NCBI RefSeq assembly: GCF_000526795.1
Contig: NZ_JAGT01000001.1
Span: 310,001-374,000, forward strand
Origin: Ruminococcus flavefaciens AE3010
Lineage (GTDB): Bacteria; Bacillota; Clostridia; Oscillospirales; Ruminococcaceae
Direction: 5' to 3'
Length of the DNA stretch: 64,000 bases
The notes under the pieces were generated by a model. It had not been told where the DNA came from. It searched no databases and worked only from the letters and a program-made list of their open reading frames with translations. A program made the position numbers and the translations under genes. Below, in pieces: positions 52,787 to 60,747 of the stretch. Within the stretch, counting starts at the first letter, position 1; the number at the start of each line of letters is the position of its first letter.

Positions 52787-54418
52787 TTATGACTCCTTTC
52801 TGCCGTTTAGGCGGCAAAGCTGTACAGCGTCGTCAATGGTGACTGCATTGTCGAAATACCCCCGTGTCATGCGGCTGACTGCCGTAGTGTAGAAGCTGTT
52901 CTGACGGAAGAACTCGTTGGTTGTACCTGTGGAGACTATCCGTCCGCCGAAGAACATGGCGCATCTGTCAGCACATACAGCGGCGAACTCAACATCATGG
53001 GTCACGACAACAACGGTCACACCGCTGTCTCGGAGCTTGCGGATAACGGCGATAATATTAAGCTTTGCGGCGGCGTCAAGTCCCTTGGTAGGCTCGTCCA
53101 GAAGCAGCAGCTTAGGCTTTGCCGCAAGGACCTTAGCCAGAGCGGTGAGCTGCTGTTCGCCACCCGACAGGTCATATGGGTGCTTGTCCAGAAGATGACT
53201 GATATCATAGGGCAGAGCCGATATATCGGCGTGACACTCTTCAAGCTCCTGACGGACAGTGCTTTTGAGGAATACCGTTTGAACGTCCTGTGGGAGCATA
53301 GCAAGGCACTCACTGTACAGAGAGCGGTTCCTGTAGTCTTTCAGTTTCTTCCCGAACACTTTGATATTGCCGCTGTATGGCTTTAGAAGCCCTGCCGCAG
53401 CTGAAAGGGCGGTAGTTTTTCCCGAACCGTTGTCGCCGAGAATGCAGAATATCTCATTTTCGTATACCTTGAAGCTCAGACCGTCCAGAATATCTCTGCC
53501 TTCACGGGAGTAGCGGAAGTACACGTCTTTGAACTCCATAGCCGCGGACTTTGAGTGCTCATATGATGCCTGCGGCAGTCCGCGAGTGGAATTACAGTAA
53601 TTGTTTTCAATGAAGCTGCGCCCATCGCGGACTGTAAGCGGACAGCTTCCGCTGCCGCTGAGCTCGGCGTAAAGCCGAGCAGCCGCAGGCATACCGCATA
53701 TTATCTCGGAACGGTGTTTCAGCTGAGAGATGACATCTGAGGGCTTGTCCGCGGCGATAAGTCTGACATTATCCATAACGAGCAGCTTATCACAGAGCGG
53801 CACAACGTCTTCAAGATGGTGCTCTGCAATGATAATTGTAATGGAAAGGTCGCTGCAAAGCCGTCTTAGTGTGGATATGAAATCAGCAGCCGCTATCGGG
53901 TCAAGCTGTGCGGTTGGCTCGTCGAGAATGAGCAGCTCGGGCTGCATAACAAGAACAGAAGCCAGATTAAGCAGCTGCTTCTGTCCGCCCGAGAGCTCTG
54001 CCACGTCCTTGTCGTACCAGTTCCCGATACCGAAATAGCTTGCCATTTCGGCGATACGCCGTGATATTTCATCGGGAGGGGTTCCAAGATTTTCCAGCCC
54101 GAAAGCCAGTTCATGCCAGACCTTGTCGGTGACTATCTGCTGTTCGGGCTTTTGCATGACGAAGCCGATAGCTGATGCGGACTGCCTGTCGCTGAGTCGT
54201 GAAAGCTCAGTACCGCAAAAGCTCACAGTGCCCTTTTTATCGCCGAGGGGTGACAGCTCCCGTTTAAGCATGCGCAGCAGAGTTGACTTGCCGCTGCCTG
54301 TAGCTCCGCACAGTACTGCGAACTCGCCCCGTTCAAGTGAAAAGGAAACATTCTCAACGGCAGGGGAGCTGCACAGGGGATATGTAAAGGTCAGACCGCT
54401 GACCGCAAGTATTTCCAT
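52787..54418 (-). CDS. Fused EcfA-EcfA ATPase of an ECF transporter
   Basis: Protein of 543 residues with two complete ATPase units. First unit: Walker A GATGSGKST, signature LSGGQKQLL, Walker B LLILDEPTAQLDP. Second unit: Walker A GDNGSGKTT, signature LSGGEQQL, Walker B LLLLDEPTKGLDAA. The usual EcfA1 and EcfA2 subunits are thus on one chain. It overlaps the EcfT gene by 28 bases and abuts the S-component gene, giving a complete transporter. Confidence 0.95.
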   Translation of the reverse strand: MEILAVSGLTFTYPLCSSPAVENVSFSLERGEFAVLCGATGSGKSTLLRMLKRELSPLGDKKGTVSFCGTELSRLSDRQSASAIGFVMQKPEQQIVTDKVWHELAFGLENLGTPPDEISRRIAEMASYFGIGNWYDKDVAELSGGQKQLLNLASVLVMQPELLILDEPTAQLDPIAAADFISTLRRLCSDLSITIIIAEHHLEDVVPLCDKLLVMDNVRLIAADKPSDVISQLKHRSEIICGMPAAARLYAELSGSGSCPLTVRDGRSFIENNYCNSTRGLPQASYEHSKSAAMEFKDVYFRYSREGRDILDGLSFKVYENEIFCILGDNGSGKTTALSAAAGLLKPYSGNIKVFGKKLKDYRNRSLYSECLAMLPQDVQTVFLKSTVRQELEECHADISALPYDISHLLDKHPYDLSGGEQQLTALAKVLAAKPKLLLLDEPTKGLDAAAKLNIIAVIRKLRDSGVTVVVVTHDVEFAAVCADRCAMFFGGRIVSTGTTNEFFRQNSFYTTAVSRMTRGYFDNAVTIDDAVQLCRLNGRKES

Positions 54419-55269
54419 TTATGGTTCACCACCGTTTCGAGTATCATTGGCATAAGTATCAGAAGAGCGTAGGCTGCAAGACCTGCCGTACCGAGCATAT
54501 CGGGAGAATCAAAGCTTATTGAGGGATAAAACTCAAAGCTGAGTGAATGTGTTCCCACTGCGGCAGCTGTAATGCTCAGAAGCACAAGGTCGCAGAGCAG
54601 AAAAGTCACATCGGAGGCTCTGAATCTGAATCTTTTCATCTGAGAGCGTCTGCCTGTACCGAAGCCCTTTGTCTCCATGCTGTCGGCGGTGATGATGCCG
54701 TTTTCCAGAGCCCATGTGACCATGACGGAAAAGATTCTTGACTTGCCGCGTATATCGTCGATGATATTGTCGTCCTTGTACAGTCCCATTGCCGTCTGAG
54801 CTGCGTTTATCTTAGCGGACTGCCTGCTGAACAGGGGAACGAATCTCATTGCCATTGACAGTACAAGTGACAGCTTAGGCGAGAGAGCTCCCGTGATATA
54901 GAGTAGCTTCTCACTGGTCATTATCTGGGTAAAGGAGCGAAGCAGGTACAGCACACCGATTATCATAGCTGCCGAATTTATGCCGTAGAGAGTAGCTTCA
55001 AGTGTTACGGGATTGTGGTTCATTACAAATAGTACGGTCTTTCCGTTATGGGAGATAAGCGGATTTGCAAGCGCCAGTATCAGGAACAGTACCCAGAAGA
55101 ATATATGAGTTTTACCATGAGACAGACCGTTGCGCATTATGAAGAATGTAACAGCTCCCGCAAGTGAAATTGCCATGAGCCACGGATAATTGCAGAACAT
55201 AGCAATGCCTGTTACGCTGAAAAACCAAACCGCAATAACTATGGGATTATATTCTGAAAAGCTTCTCAT
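54391..55269 (-). CDS. ecfT: EcfT transmembrane component
   Basis: Membrane coupling protein of 292 residues with about six hydrophobic helices and a cytoplasmic helical region. The coupling motif of the family (A-R-G/x-R) appears here in the degenerate form SMETKGFGTGRRSQMKRF. The motif MAMRFVPLFSRQSAKINAAQTAMG is also characteristic. The start overlaps the end of the upstream gene as ATGA. Confidence 0.92.
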   Translation of the reverse strand: MRSFSEYNPIVIAVWFFSVTGIAMFCNYPWLMAISLAGAVTFFIMRNGLSHGKTHIFFWVLFLILALANPLISHNGKTVLFVMNHNPVTLEATLYGINSAAMIIGVLYLLRSFTQIMTSEKLLYITGALSPKLSLVLSMAMRFVPLFSRQSAKINAAQTAMGLYKDDNIIDDIRGKSRIFSVMVTWALENGIITADSMETKGFGTGRRSQMKRFRFRASDVTFLLCDLVLLSITAAAVGTHSLSFEFYPSISFDSPDMLGTAGLAAYALLILMPMILETVVNHKWKYLRSAV

Positions 55270-57083
55270 TTTTCGTATACCTCATTAAGGTCGTGACCTA
55301 TCTCGCAGGTGTACAGCCACTCTATCCTGTCGCCGTCGGACAGCTCATATTCTCCGCAGCCTCTTGACGGTGTGATGCCGTTTACATGGTACACCCAGCC
55401 CGAAAGGTCGCCGAAATCATATTCGTAGATGTAGTTTATGCCTGCGATGTAGACCATACCGTGGGAGCTGCCTGCGCTGCCCCTGTTTTCCACCTGTATG
55501 CCGTAGGTCTGAGCAGCCTCTGTGAGAATATCGAATACAGTCTCACCGCTTTCAAAGTCAAAGGCAGTAGGCGGCAGTATAACTCCGTCCGCAGGGATAT
55601 GCTCCGAGTCGGACTTGCCTGCGATAGTATCGCAGCGTATCTCCATAGTCACAGTGCCTGCGATATTGTCTTTCTGTTTCTTTTCTCCGCTGTAGTAATC
55701 ATCTGCCGACTGTATTTCCAGCAGCAAAACTACAGCAATTGCCGCACCAGCCGCTAAAACGATGAACAGATAGTTCTTCCGATTCCGCTTGCCAAGAATA
55801 AAGATAATAATAGAAATAACAGCCGCCGCTCCAATGATGACGATTATTATCATGGGCTTTACGTTTTTCTTATGGTCAGTTACTGTGTTAAGGGCAGCAG
55901 CTGCAGTGATTTTTGCTGTAGAAGCTGCCACGGTACCCGAAATGGTAACAGTAACAGCTGATGTTAAAGTTTTAGCTGATACTGTAACAGAAGCAGTGGT
56001 CGTAACTGTGCTCGTCTTTGCTGTTGTTAACTTAGCTCCCGAAGAAGCAGTCGCAGCCGCAGAGGTGGACTGCTGTACTTGCTGCTGACTGCTATCATTA
56101 TGCTCCTGCTGAGATTGGGGCAGTCTGCGGTTATCAAGGACCAGCAGTGGAGACTTCCCCTCGGTCATTCTTTTGAACGCCACAAGTGAGTAGAAAGCCT
56201 GCATTGTAGCAGTTTCGTTTGAGCCGCTGCCCATAGAATGAGAAAAACTGCCGTCAGACAGGCGGTACTCTATGATACCGTCTATGAGGTCGTGACCTTC
56301 TTTTATGAACCTGTCATCGTAGCGGCAGTCTATCCCCAGAGCCGATAGAGCCACAAGCACCTGTGATGTACTTTCGGGATTGGGAGTGCCAAAGCTTGAG
56401 TAGCCGCCGTTGTCCTGCTGTTTGTATGACAGAAAGTCCAGAGCCCTGTCAACAGCTTCGGAGACGTCGCCTCTGCTGTTATAATGAGGAGCAAGAGCCT
56501 GCACGGTCATGGCTGTAACGTCAATATCGCCGTAGTCACCGAACAAAGCCCAGCCGCCGTCGCCGTACTGCATGGACAGTATGGTGTCAACTACCGAATC
56601 AGATGTGAATCTTGAGCATGTATAGCCGTTATTGAGCACATGAAGTCCGTATATCCAGCTCATAATGCCCTGCTCGCCTATGGAGTTGTCAAGTATATCT
56701 GAGATGTAGCTGCTCTGACTGCCTGCCGCAGCCAGCCCGAGGGCATACTTCTCACGGGAGGTCGCTGAGAGCACATTATTGCTGCCGAGGTAGTCCGTCA
56801 GAGAACTCTCATAAGCTGACAGGTCCGTATATCCGTACTGACTGAGAGTGAGAGCATACCAGTCCGAGGTCCTGCCCGCACCTGCGGCAATATCGACCCT
56901 GAGCCAGTCGTCTATGCTTCCCGCGCCGCACTGACTTAGCTTATAATCAACGATACCGCCGATAAGGTCGCTGACCTCATCGACGGTATGCTCGCTGCAA
57001 AGGGCGTCCATAGGAGAACAGCCCAGTGATAAAACTAATGCAAGTACAATGCACAGAAAGCCTGTGAGTACCTTATTCCTCAT
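55266..57083 (-). CDS. Transcobalamin-like protein: alpha/alpha toroid plus DUF4430 domain
   Basis: Secreted, membrane-anchored protein of 605 residues. Signal peptide 1-29. Residues about 30-315 form a helical toroid of the prenyltransferase/terpene-cyclase kind with repeats such as DGGWALFGDYGDIDVTAMTVQALAPH and NGGYSSFGTPNPESTSQVLVALSALG. A Thr/Ala-rich linker follows (320-395), then two membrane segments (PMIIIVIIGAAAVISIIIFIL; LFIVLAAGAAIAVVLLLEI). The C-terminal DUF4430 domain (about 475-600) contains GWVYHVNGITPSRGCGEYELSDGDRIEW. An alpha6-alpha6 barrel plus a beta domain of this type is the layout of animal transcobalamin and intrinsic factor. Position behind a cobalamin riboswitch and before an ECF transporter supports corrinoid capture. 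Direct binding is an inference. Confidence 0.85.
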   Translation of the reverse strand: MRNKVLTGFLCIVLALVLSLGCSPMDALCSEHTVDEVSDLIGGIVDYKLSQCGAGSIDDWLRVDIAAGAGRTSDWYALTLSQYGYTDLSAYESSLTDYLGSNNVLSATSREKYALGLAAAGSQSSYISDILDNSIGEQGIMSWIYGLHVLNNGYTCSRFTSDSVVDTILSMQYGDGGWALFGDYGDIDVTAMTVQALAPHYNSRGDVSEAVDRALDFLSYKQQDNGGYSSFGTPNPESTSQVLVALSALGIDCRYDDRFIKEGHDLIDGIIEYRLSDGSFSHSMGSGSNETATMQAFYSLVAFKRMTEGKSPLLVLDNRRLPQSQQEHNDSSQQQVQQSTSAAATASSGAKLTTAKTSTVTTTASVTVSAKTLTSAVTVTISGTVAASTAKITAAAALNTVTDHKKNVKPMIIIVIIGAAAVISIIIFILGKRNRKNYLFIVLAAGAAIAVVLLLEIQSADDYYSGEKKQKDNIAGTVTMEIRCDTIAGKSDSEHIPADGVILPPTAFDFESGETVFDILTEAAQTYGIQVENRGSAGSSHGMVYIAGINYIYEYDFGDLSGWVYHVNGITPSRGCGEYELSDGDRIEWLYTCEIGHDLNEVYEK

Positions 57084-57999
57084 TCTTTTTTCTCAGAGCA
57101 AAAGCAGTAGCCATTGCGCCTGCAAGACCGAATACAGCCATGCCTGCACCCTTAACGCCTGTCTTTGGAGAATTTGTCTTGGATGCTGTTGTAGTAGCCT
57201 TAGTTGTTGTCTTTGTAGTTGTAGCTGTAGTGGTTGTGGTCGTAGCAGTAGTTGTCGTAGTAGTTATAGTAGAAGTCGTAGTTGTAACAGCCTCACCGTT
57301 AGCGTTGACGATATATGTCGGAGGAACTAAATTAACGCTTGTTGATTCAGCACTGATAACGTTTTTGCCCGGATCTGTGAGAGTTAATGTTACCTTGCCC
57401 TCGGCGTCGGTAACTAAGCCCGTATCCTTGCCGTTTACAGATATCTTAGCGCCTTCAACGGGCTTTGTAACAGCTTCGTAATTCTCATTATAGGAGATAT
57501 AGGAAAGGGTGAGGGAAACCTCTGAGCCTGTATCCTTGTCCTCGTCGTTCTTCTTGTCGAAGAAGCTGTAATAATAGTTGTAATCCTTAGGATCGGGATA
57601 TACATAAGCAACGATCTGATCGTCGTTCTTGATCTCGTCTGCAAGACCGTTTGACATCTTGTCGTCTACAGCGTAGCCGTAGCTGCCGCCGTTTTCAACG
57701 CCCCAGAGCTTGTCAAGTCCAAGTCCCCACTGTCCTACAGAGGACTTGTAGCCTGCTGCTGCTCCGCCGTTGAACTTGTTCTCGTGAGCGATATAGAGAG
57801 CGTCGTTGATAGTGAGCTTGCCGTCGCTGTCGATGTCGGTAACCTTTACAGGCTCCTGATTGAGAACGAGCTCCTTCTTGTCATCGGAAATCGTAACGTA
57901 AACAGTTGTCTCGTCTGCTGCTGAAACAGAGAATACGCTCATGCTTACTGCTGAACATGAGATAAGCAGAGCTGCTGCCATTGCCAGTGTCTTTTTCAT
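57073..57999 (-). CDS. Cell-wall-anchored DUF4430-like protein, candidate corrinoid binder
   Basis: Surface protein of 308 residues, first gene of the riboswitch operon. Signal peptide 1-27. A single dockerin-like calcium loop (TDIDSDGKLTINDALYIAH) is inserted near 53-71; the following GLDKLWGVENGGSYGYAVDD ... IKNDDQIVAYVYPD is DUF4430-like. An Ig-like segment comes next (about 165-235; VEGAKISVNGKDTGLVTDAEGKVTLTL), then a long TTTTT linker and a sortase-type tail NSPKTG, membrane segment, KKNEE. AAGGAG precedes the ATG. It likely presents a ligand-binding domain on the cell wall and hands the ligand to the membrane-bound neighbour. Confidence 0.82.
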   Translation of the reverse strand: MKKTLAMAAALLISCSAVSMSVFSVSAADETTVYVTISDDKKELVLNQEPVKVTDIDSDGKLTINDALYIAHENKFNGGAAAGYKSSVGQWGLGLDKLWGVENGGSYGYAVDDKMSNGLADEIKNDDQIVAYVYPDPKDYNYYYSFFDKKNDEDKDTGSEVSLTLSYISYNENYEAVTKPVEGAKISVNGKDTGLVTDAEGKVTLTLTDPGKNVISAESTSVNLVPPTYIVNANGEAVTTTTSTITTTTTTATTTTTTATTTKTTTKATTTASKTNSPKTGVKGAGMAVFGLAGAMATAFALRKKNEE

Positions 58000-58031
58000 A
58001 AAAACTACTCCTTAAAAAAATGTAGGGGACA

Positions 58032-58070
58032 ATAAAAAAGCCTTTCCGCATAGCGAAAAAGCGCAGAAAA
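58032..58070 (-). terminator. Riboswitch expression-platform terminator
   Basis: On the minus strand TTTTCTGCGC and GCGGAAAG can pair (one G-T wobble) and are followed by GGCTTTTTTATT, between the aptamer and the first gene. A CTTTGCA/TGCAAAG hairpin lies just before it. Confidence 0.65.
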
Positions 58071-58127
58071 CAGCTTTGCACAGAACTGCAAAGTTCTTCG
58101 GCAACGTTTTTCACTGTCCAAAAACGT

Positions 58128-58216
58128 GTAATACCAGTTGTCTGACGAGCGATCCGACTATACGGCAGTGACTGCTGCGACGGATTTGCACCGTACTTCC
58201 CTCAGTTTCAGACAAA
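58128..58216 (-). promoter_or_regulatory. Cobalamin riboswitch aptamer
   Basis: On the minus strand the conserved order is GGGAAG, CGGTGCAAATCCG, CAGC, CACTGCCGTA and a B12-box-like CGTCAGACAACTGG. The flanking GTCTGA and TCAGAC can pair. These are the core blocks of the cobalamin riboswitch class. It lies about 130 bases before the surface-protein gene. Confidence 0.88.
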
Positions 58217-58219
58217 AGT

Positions 58220-58248
58220 ATTATAGCATATTGTTTTCTGAAATGCAA
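58220..58248 (-). promoter_or_regulatory. Promoter of the riboswitch operon
   Basis: On the minus strand TTGCAT and TATAAT with 17-base spacing, placing the transcript start near the first conserved pairing of the aptamer. Confidence 0.75.
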
Positions 58249-58304
58249 TATTCAGTAAGAATAATTCACGTATTATTAAAAAATGAAAAGCTGTCTGCTG
58301 CGTA

Positions 58305-58670
58305 TCAGGACTTTTTCTGATAAGCGTAGCCGAAATTGATAGGCGGAGCTGTCACGGAAACATAGACGAATTCCTCGTCGCCGTCATTGAGAAGCCCATG
58401 TACGTCCTTATCGGCAAAGCGTACAACATCGCCTGCCTTGAAAGGCATTGTGGCATCGTCTGCCAGCAGGAGAGTACCGCTGCCCTTTGTAGCGTACCAT
58501 ATCTGCTCTGAAGCCTCATGTGTATGGCGGGGCTGGCTTGCTCCCACTTCAAGGTGGACCTCAGTGATAGTAACCCTTGTGCTTTCCGAGTTCTCGGGAT
58601 TAAGAAGCTGACGTGATACAACGCCCGGATTTGACAGAGCCTTTATGCTGTCAGCGCTTATGAATTCCAT
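58305..58670 (-). CDS. Small single-domain cupin protein
   Basis: Protein of 121 residues. The cupin motifs are PRHTHEASEQIWYATKGSGTLLL (metal-binding G-x5-HxH-x3,4-E pattern with H-T-H and E) and MPFKAGDVVRFADKDVHGLLN. Start chosen at the ATG with GGAGG seven bases upstream; the frame runs on upstream toward the tRNA. Such proteins bind a metal and a small ligand; the substrate is unknown. No close operon partner. Confidence 0.9.
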   Translation of the reverse strand: MEFISADSIKALSNPGVVSRQLLNPENSESTRVTITEVHLEVGASQPRHTHEASEQIWYATKGSGTLLLADDATMPFKAGDVVRFADKDVHGLLNDGDEEFVYVSVTAPPINFGYAYQKKS

Positions 58671-58794
58671 GATGTTACCTCCATAAATGTTATTGACCGC
58701 TGCTTTGCAGCGGGAGATGTGTAAGCTGTAAAAACAAAAAAGTGCCGTCGGTGAAAGCAGAGCAGCATTTTCGTAAAGAGTGAGCGGGTAAAAA

Positions 58795-58831
58795 CGAGCG
58801 CCCCCGTGGAAGGGGGCGCAGGCTCTGCGCT
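58795..58831. repeat. Dispersed repeat, copy 2, and tRNA terminator
   Basis: Same repeat as behind pta. Here on the minus strand GCGCCCCC / GGGGGCGC followed by TCGTTTTT forms a strong terminator directly behind the tRNA CCA end. Confidence 0.75.
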
Positions 58832-58907
58832 GGCGTCCCAAAGAGGAGTCGAACCTCCGGCCTACTGCTTAGGAGGCAGTCGCTCTATCCTACTGAGCTA
58901 TTGGGAC
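58831..58907 (-). tRNA. tRNA-Arg (anticodon CCT), CCA encoded
   Basis: Acceptor arms GTCCCAA / TTGGGAC, D arm AGCTC...GAGC, anticodon stem ACTGC/GCAGT enclosing loop CTCCTAA (anticodon CCT, reads AGG), T arm CGGAGGTTCGACTCCT-type, then G and CCA. Confidence 0.96.
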
Positions 58908-59033
58908 ACATTACGAATAATATTTTACCACATATTTCTGCTTATTGCAAGAGCTGAGATATAATTTTATATTTTAATATAAATACAGCTATTGTTAAAC
59001 ATTGATATTATATGCTATTTTCGGAAAAAGGAC

Positions 59034-59062
59034 TTGACATTTCAGTCGCATGGGTATATAAT
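59034..59062 (+). promoter_or_regulatory. Promoter of the Nudix gene
   Basis: Perfect TTGACA and TATAAT with 17-base spacing. Confidence 0.88.
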
Positions 59063-59116
59063 GAATACCGCTGAATAAAGGCGTTTACGGGAAAAAGAGA
59101 TCAAATGGAGAAGATT

Positions 59117-59908
59117 ATGGAAGATGTTGAAATTTTTCTGAGCAGACTCTCTTCTGAGGAAAAGCTCTACACTGAAATAGCAAAAAAGCTGGGAATTGCT
59201 GATATAACCGATAAATTCACTCTTTCGGGAGCTATTGCCGAGAAAGGCGCTCCTGCGTCCTATAAGGTGTATATTTCCGACGAGAAAATTGAAAACAAGA
59301 CTATTGACGAGATAAAATCGGTATTTACCGAGGCTGCCGAGGAGAACTCGGAGATAAAGGTCGAGTTTATTTCCGATGAATTTCTCAACCTTATTGACGA
59401 TAAGGCAAGAATAACTGCTGACAGCAAGCCGAGAAGCCTTGTCCACAGGGACGGAGAGCTCCACCCGACAGTGCATATATGGATGATAAAGCGCCGCGAT
59501 ATGGGAGTTTTCGTGCTTCTGCAAAAGCGTGCCCACGAAAAGGACATCAATCCCGACTGCTATGACGTATCTGCGGCAGGTCATGTGTCACAGGGGGACG
59601 AGTTCCGCTATACCGCGCTTAAAGAAGTCCATGAGGAGCTGGGGCTTGATATAGACAGAAGCAAGCTTGAATTCATCGGGCTCAAAAAGGCTGAGTTCAA
59701 TAAGGGCGATATACATGACAATGAGCTGGTGGCAGTATACATATGCCGTGAGAATATAAACATCGAGGATCTTGTGCTCCAGTCCTCAGAGGTCTCCGAG
59801 GTGTGCTGGGCTGAGATAGACGAGCTTCTCTCAGTAATGAAATACGAGGATATCCCGAACTGCATATCCCTTGAAGAGCTTGACATGATAAAAAAGGCTG
59901 TATTCTAA
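59117..59908 (+). CDS. Nudix hydrolase with N-terminal extension
   Basis: Protein of 263 residues from the chosen start; an ATG four codons earlier is possible but GGAG fits the later one better. The first 100 residues are a helical extension without clear family. The Nudix box lies at about 152-175 as GHVSQGDEFRYTALKEVHEELGLD. It differs from the consensus GX5EX7REUXEEXGU by D at the first acidic position and K for R. The surrounding VHRDGELHPTVHIWMIKRR and KRAHEKDINPDCYDVSAAGHV are like IPP-isomerase-type Nudix proteins. Expected to cleave or isomerise a diphosphate compound; exact substrate unknown. Monocistronic. Confidence 0.87.
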   Translation: MEDVEIFLSRLSSEEKLYTEIAKKLGIADITDKFTLSGAIAEKGAPASYKVYISDEKIENKTIDEIKSVFTEAAEENSEIKVEFISDEFLNLIDDKARITADSKPRSLVHRDGELHPTVHIWMIKRRDMGVFVLLQKRAHEKDINPDCYDVSAAGHVSQGDEFRYTALKEVHEELGLDIDRSKLEFIGLKKAEFNKGDIHDNELVAVYICRENINIEDLVLQSSEVSEVCWAEIDELLSVMKYEDIPNCISLEELDMIKKAVF

Positions 59909-59912
59909 ATAA

Positions 59913-59940
59913 AAAGGCTTCCGAATTATCGGAAGCCTTT
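59913..59940. terminator. Bidirectional terminator
   Basis: AAAGGCTTCCGA / TCGGAAGCCTTT, loop ATTA, between the Nudix gene and the converging small membrane protein gene. Confidence 0.92.
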
Positions 59941-59948
59941 GCTTTTGT

Positions 59949-60593
59949 TTATTCAGCAGCTGCTGCGCCGCCCTCAACAGGAGCCGGAGTTTCGGCTGCT
60001 GCACCTGAGCCTGAACCTGCGCCGCCCTCAACAGGAGCCGGAGTTTCAGTGCCTGTACCTGTACCTGTTCCGCCGCCCTCAACGGGAGCTTCAGTGCCTG
60101 TACCTGTTCCGGTACCGCCGTTTGGATCTGCTGTAGGAGTTTCACCGTTGGGATATGTTGTAAGCTCTCCGCTGCCGCCTGCGATACCGCTTACGGCAGT
60201 AGTTGTGGTCGTGGGAGTGTAGGTGTTCAGTTCACCCGAGAAGTTGCCTGACGGGATCTTCTGACCCTTGAAGAAGCCGTTGCCCGAGGTGAAGCTTATT
60301 GTGAACTCTGTTCTTTTCACCTTTGTAACGGTAGTTGTTCGTTTGGTCTTTGTTGCAGTGACATCATTTGTAGCTGTAGTAGTTACAGCGGTAGTAGGGC
60401 TTGCAGCCTGAGGATCCTGCTTATATATGCTCTCACGTCCGAAGCTTGAGATCATCTTCTCAGACGGAGTGATAGGGAACATAACGAAAAATGTAAGTAT
60501 AACAGCTGTAAGTGCAATAAAACAGCCGCACGATACGAGGGTTATCTTGGTGGATTTTTTCAGATTACTGAAAAAGCCGTTTCCTCTACTCAT
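59949..60593 (-). CDS. Small membrane protein with Gly/Thr/Pro-rich tail, unknown
   Basis: Protein of 214 residues. Short basic N-terminus, transmembrane helix about 20-42 (LVSCGCFIALTAVILTFFVMF), then an extracellular low-complexity chain: Thr-rich (TTTVTKVKRTEF), a segment FTISFTSGNGFFKGQKIPSGNFSGEL, and repeats of GTGTGTETPAPVEGG. No enzymatic domain recognised. AGGAG precedes the ATG. Its tail looks like a flexible cell-wall-crossing region; it may anchor or display something but no function can be given. Confidence 0.75.
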   Translation of the reverse strand: MSRGNGFFSNLKKSTKITLVSCGCFIALTAVILTFFVMFPITPSEKMISSFGRESIYKQDPQAASPTTAVTTTATNDVTATKTKRTTTVTKVKRTEFTISFTSGNGFFKGQKIPSGNFSGELNTYTPTTTTTAVSGIAGGSGELTTYPNGETPTADPNGGTGTGTGTEAPVEGGGTGTGTGTETPAPVEGGAGSGSGAAAETPAPVEGGAAAAE

Positions 60594-60627
60594 GAAAAAA
60601 CACTCTCCTGTACATAGATATGTATCT

Positions 60628-60656
60628 ATTATACTACTGATGTCGGAAAAAGTCAA
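60628..60656 (-). promoter_or_regulatory. Promoter of the small membrane protein gene
   Basis: On the minus strand TTGACT and TATAAT with 17-base spacing; an ATAGATA/TATCTAT-like palindrome follows in the leader. Confidence 0.82.
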
Positions 60657-60714
60657 GCCTGAGTATGTCCATTTATGTGAAAGTATGATGAAAAGTGTAC
60701 CGGAAGATTATAAC

Positions 60715-60740
60715 AAAAAAGGCGTATTGCTACGCCTTTT
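60715..60740 (-). terminator. Rho-independent terminator
   Basis: On the minus strand GGCGTA / TACGCC followed by six T, behind the GH9 gene. Confidence 0.85.
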
Positions 60741-60747
60741 TGTTTAT

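Noticed and set aside
52254..52817. Alternative frame across the S-component gene
   Set aside because: Basic, Ser/Tyr/Cys-rich translation without helices; the real frame shows typical membrane segments and abuts the ATPase gene.
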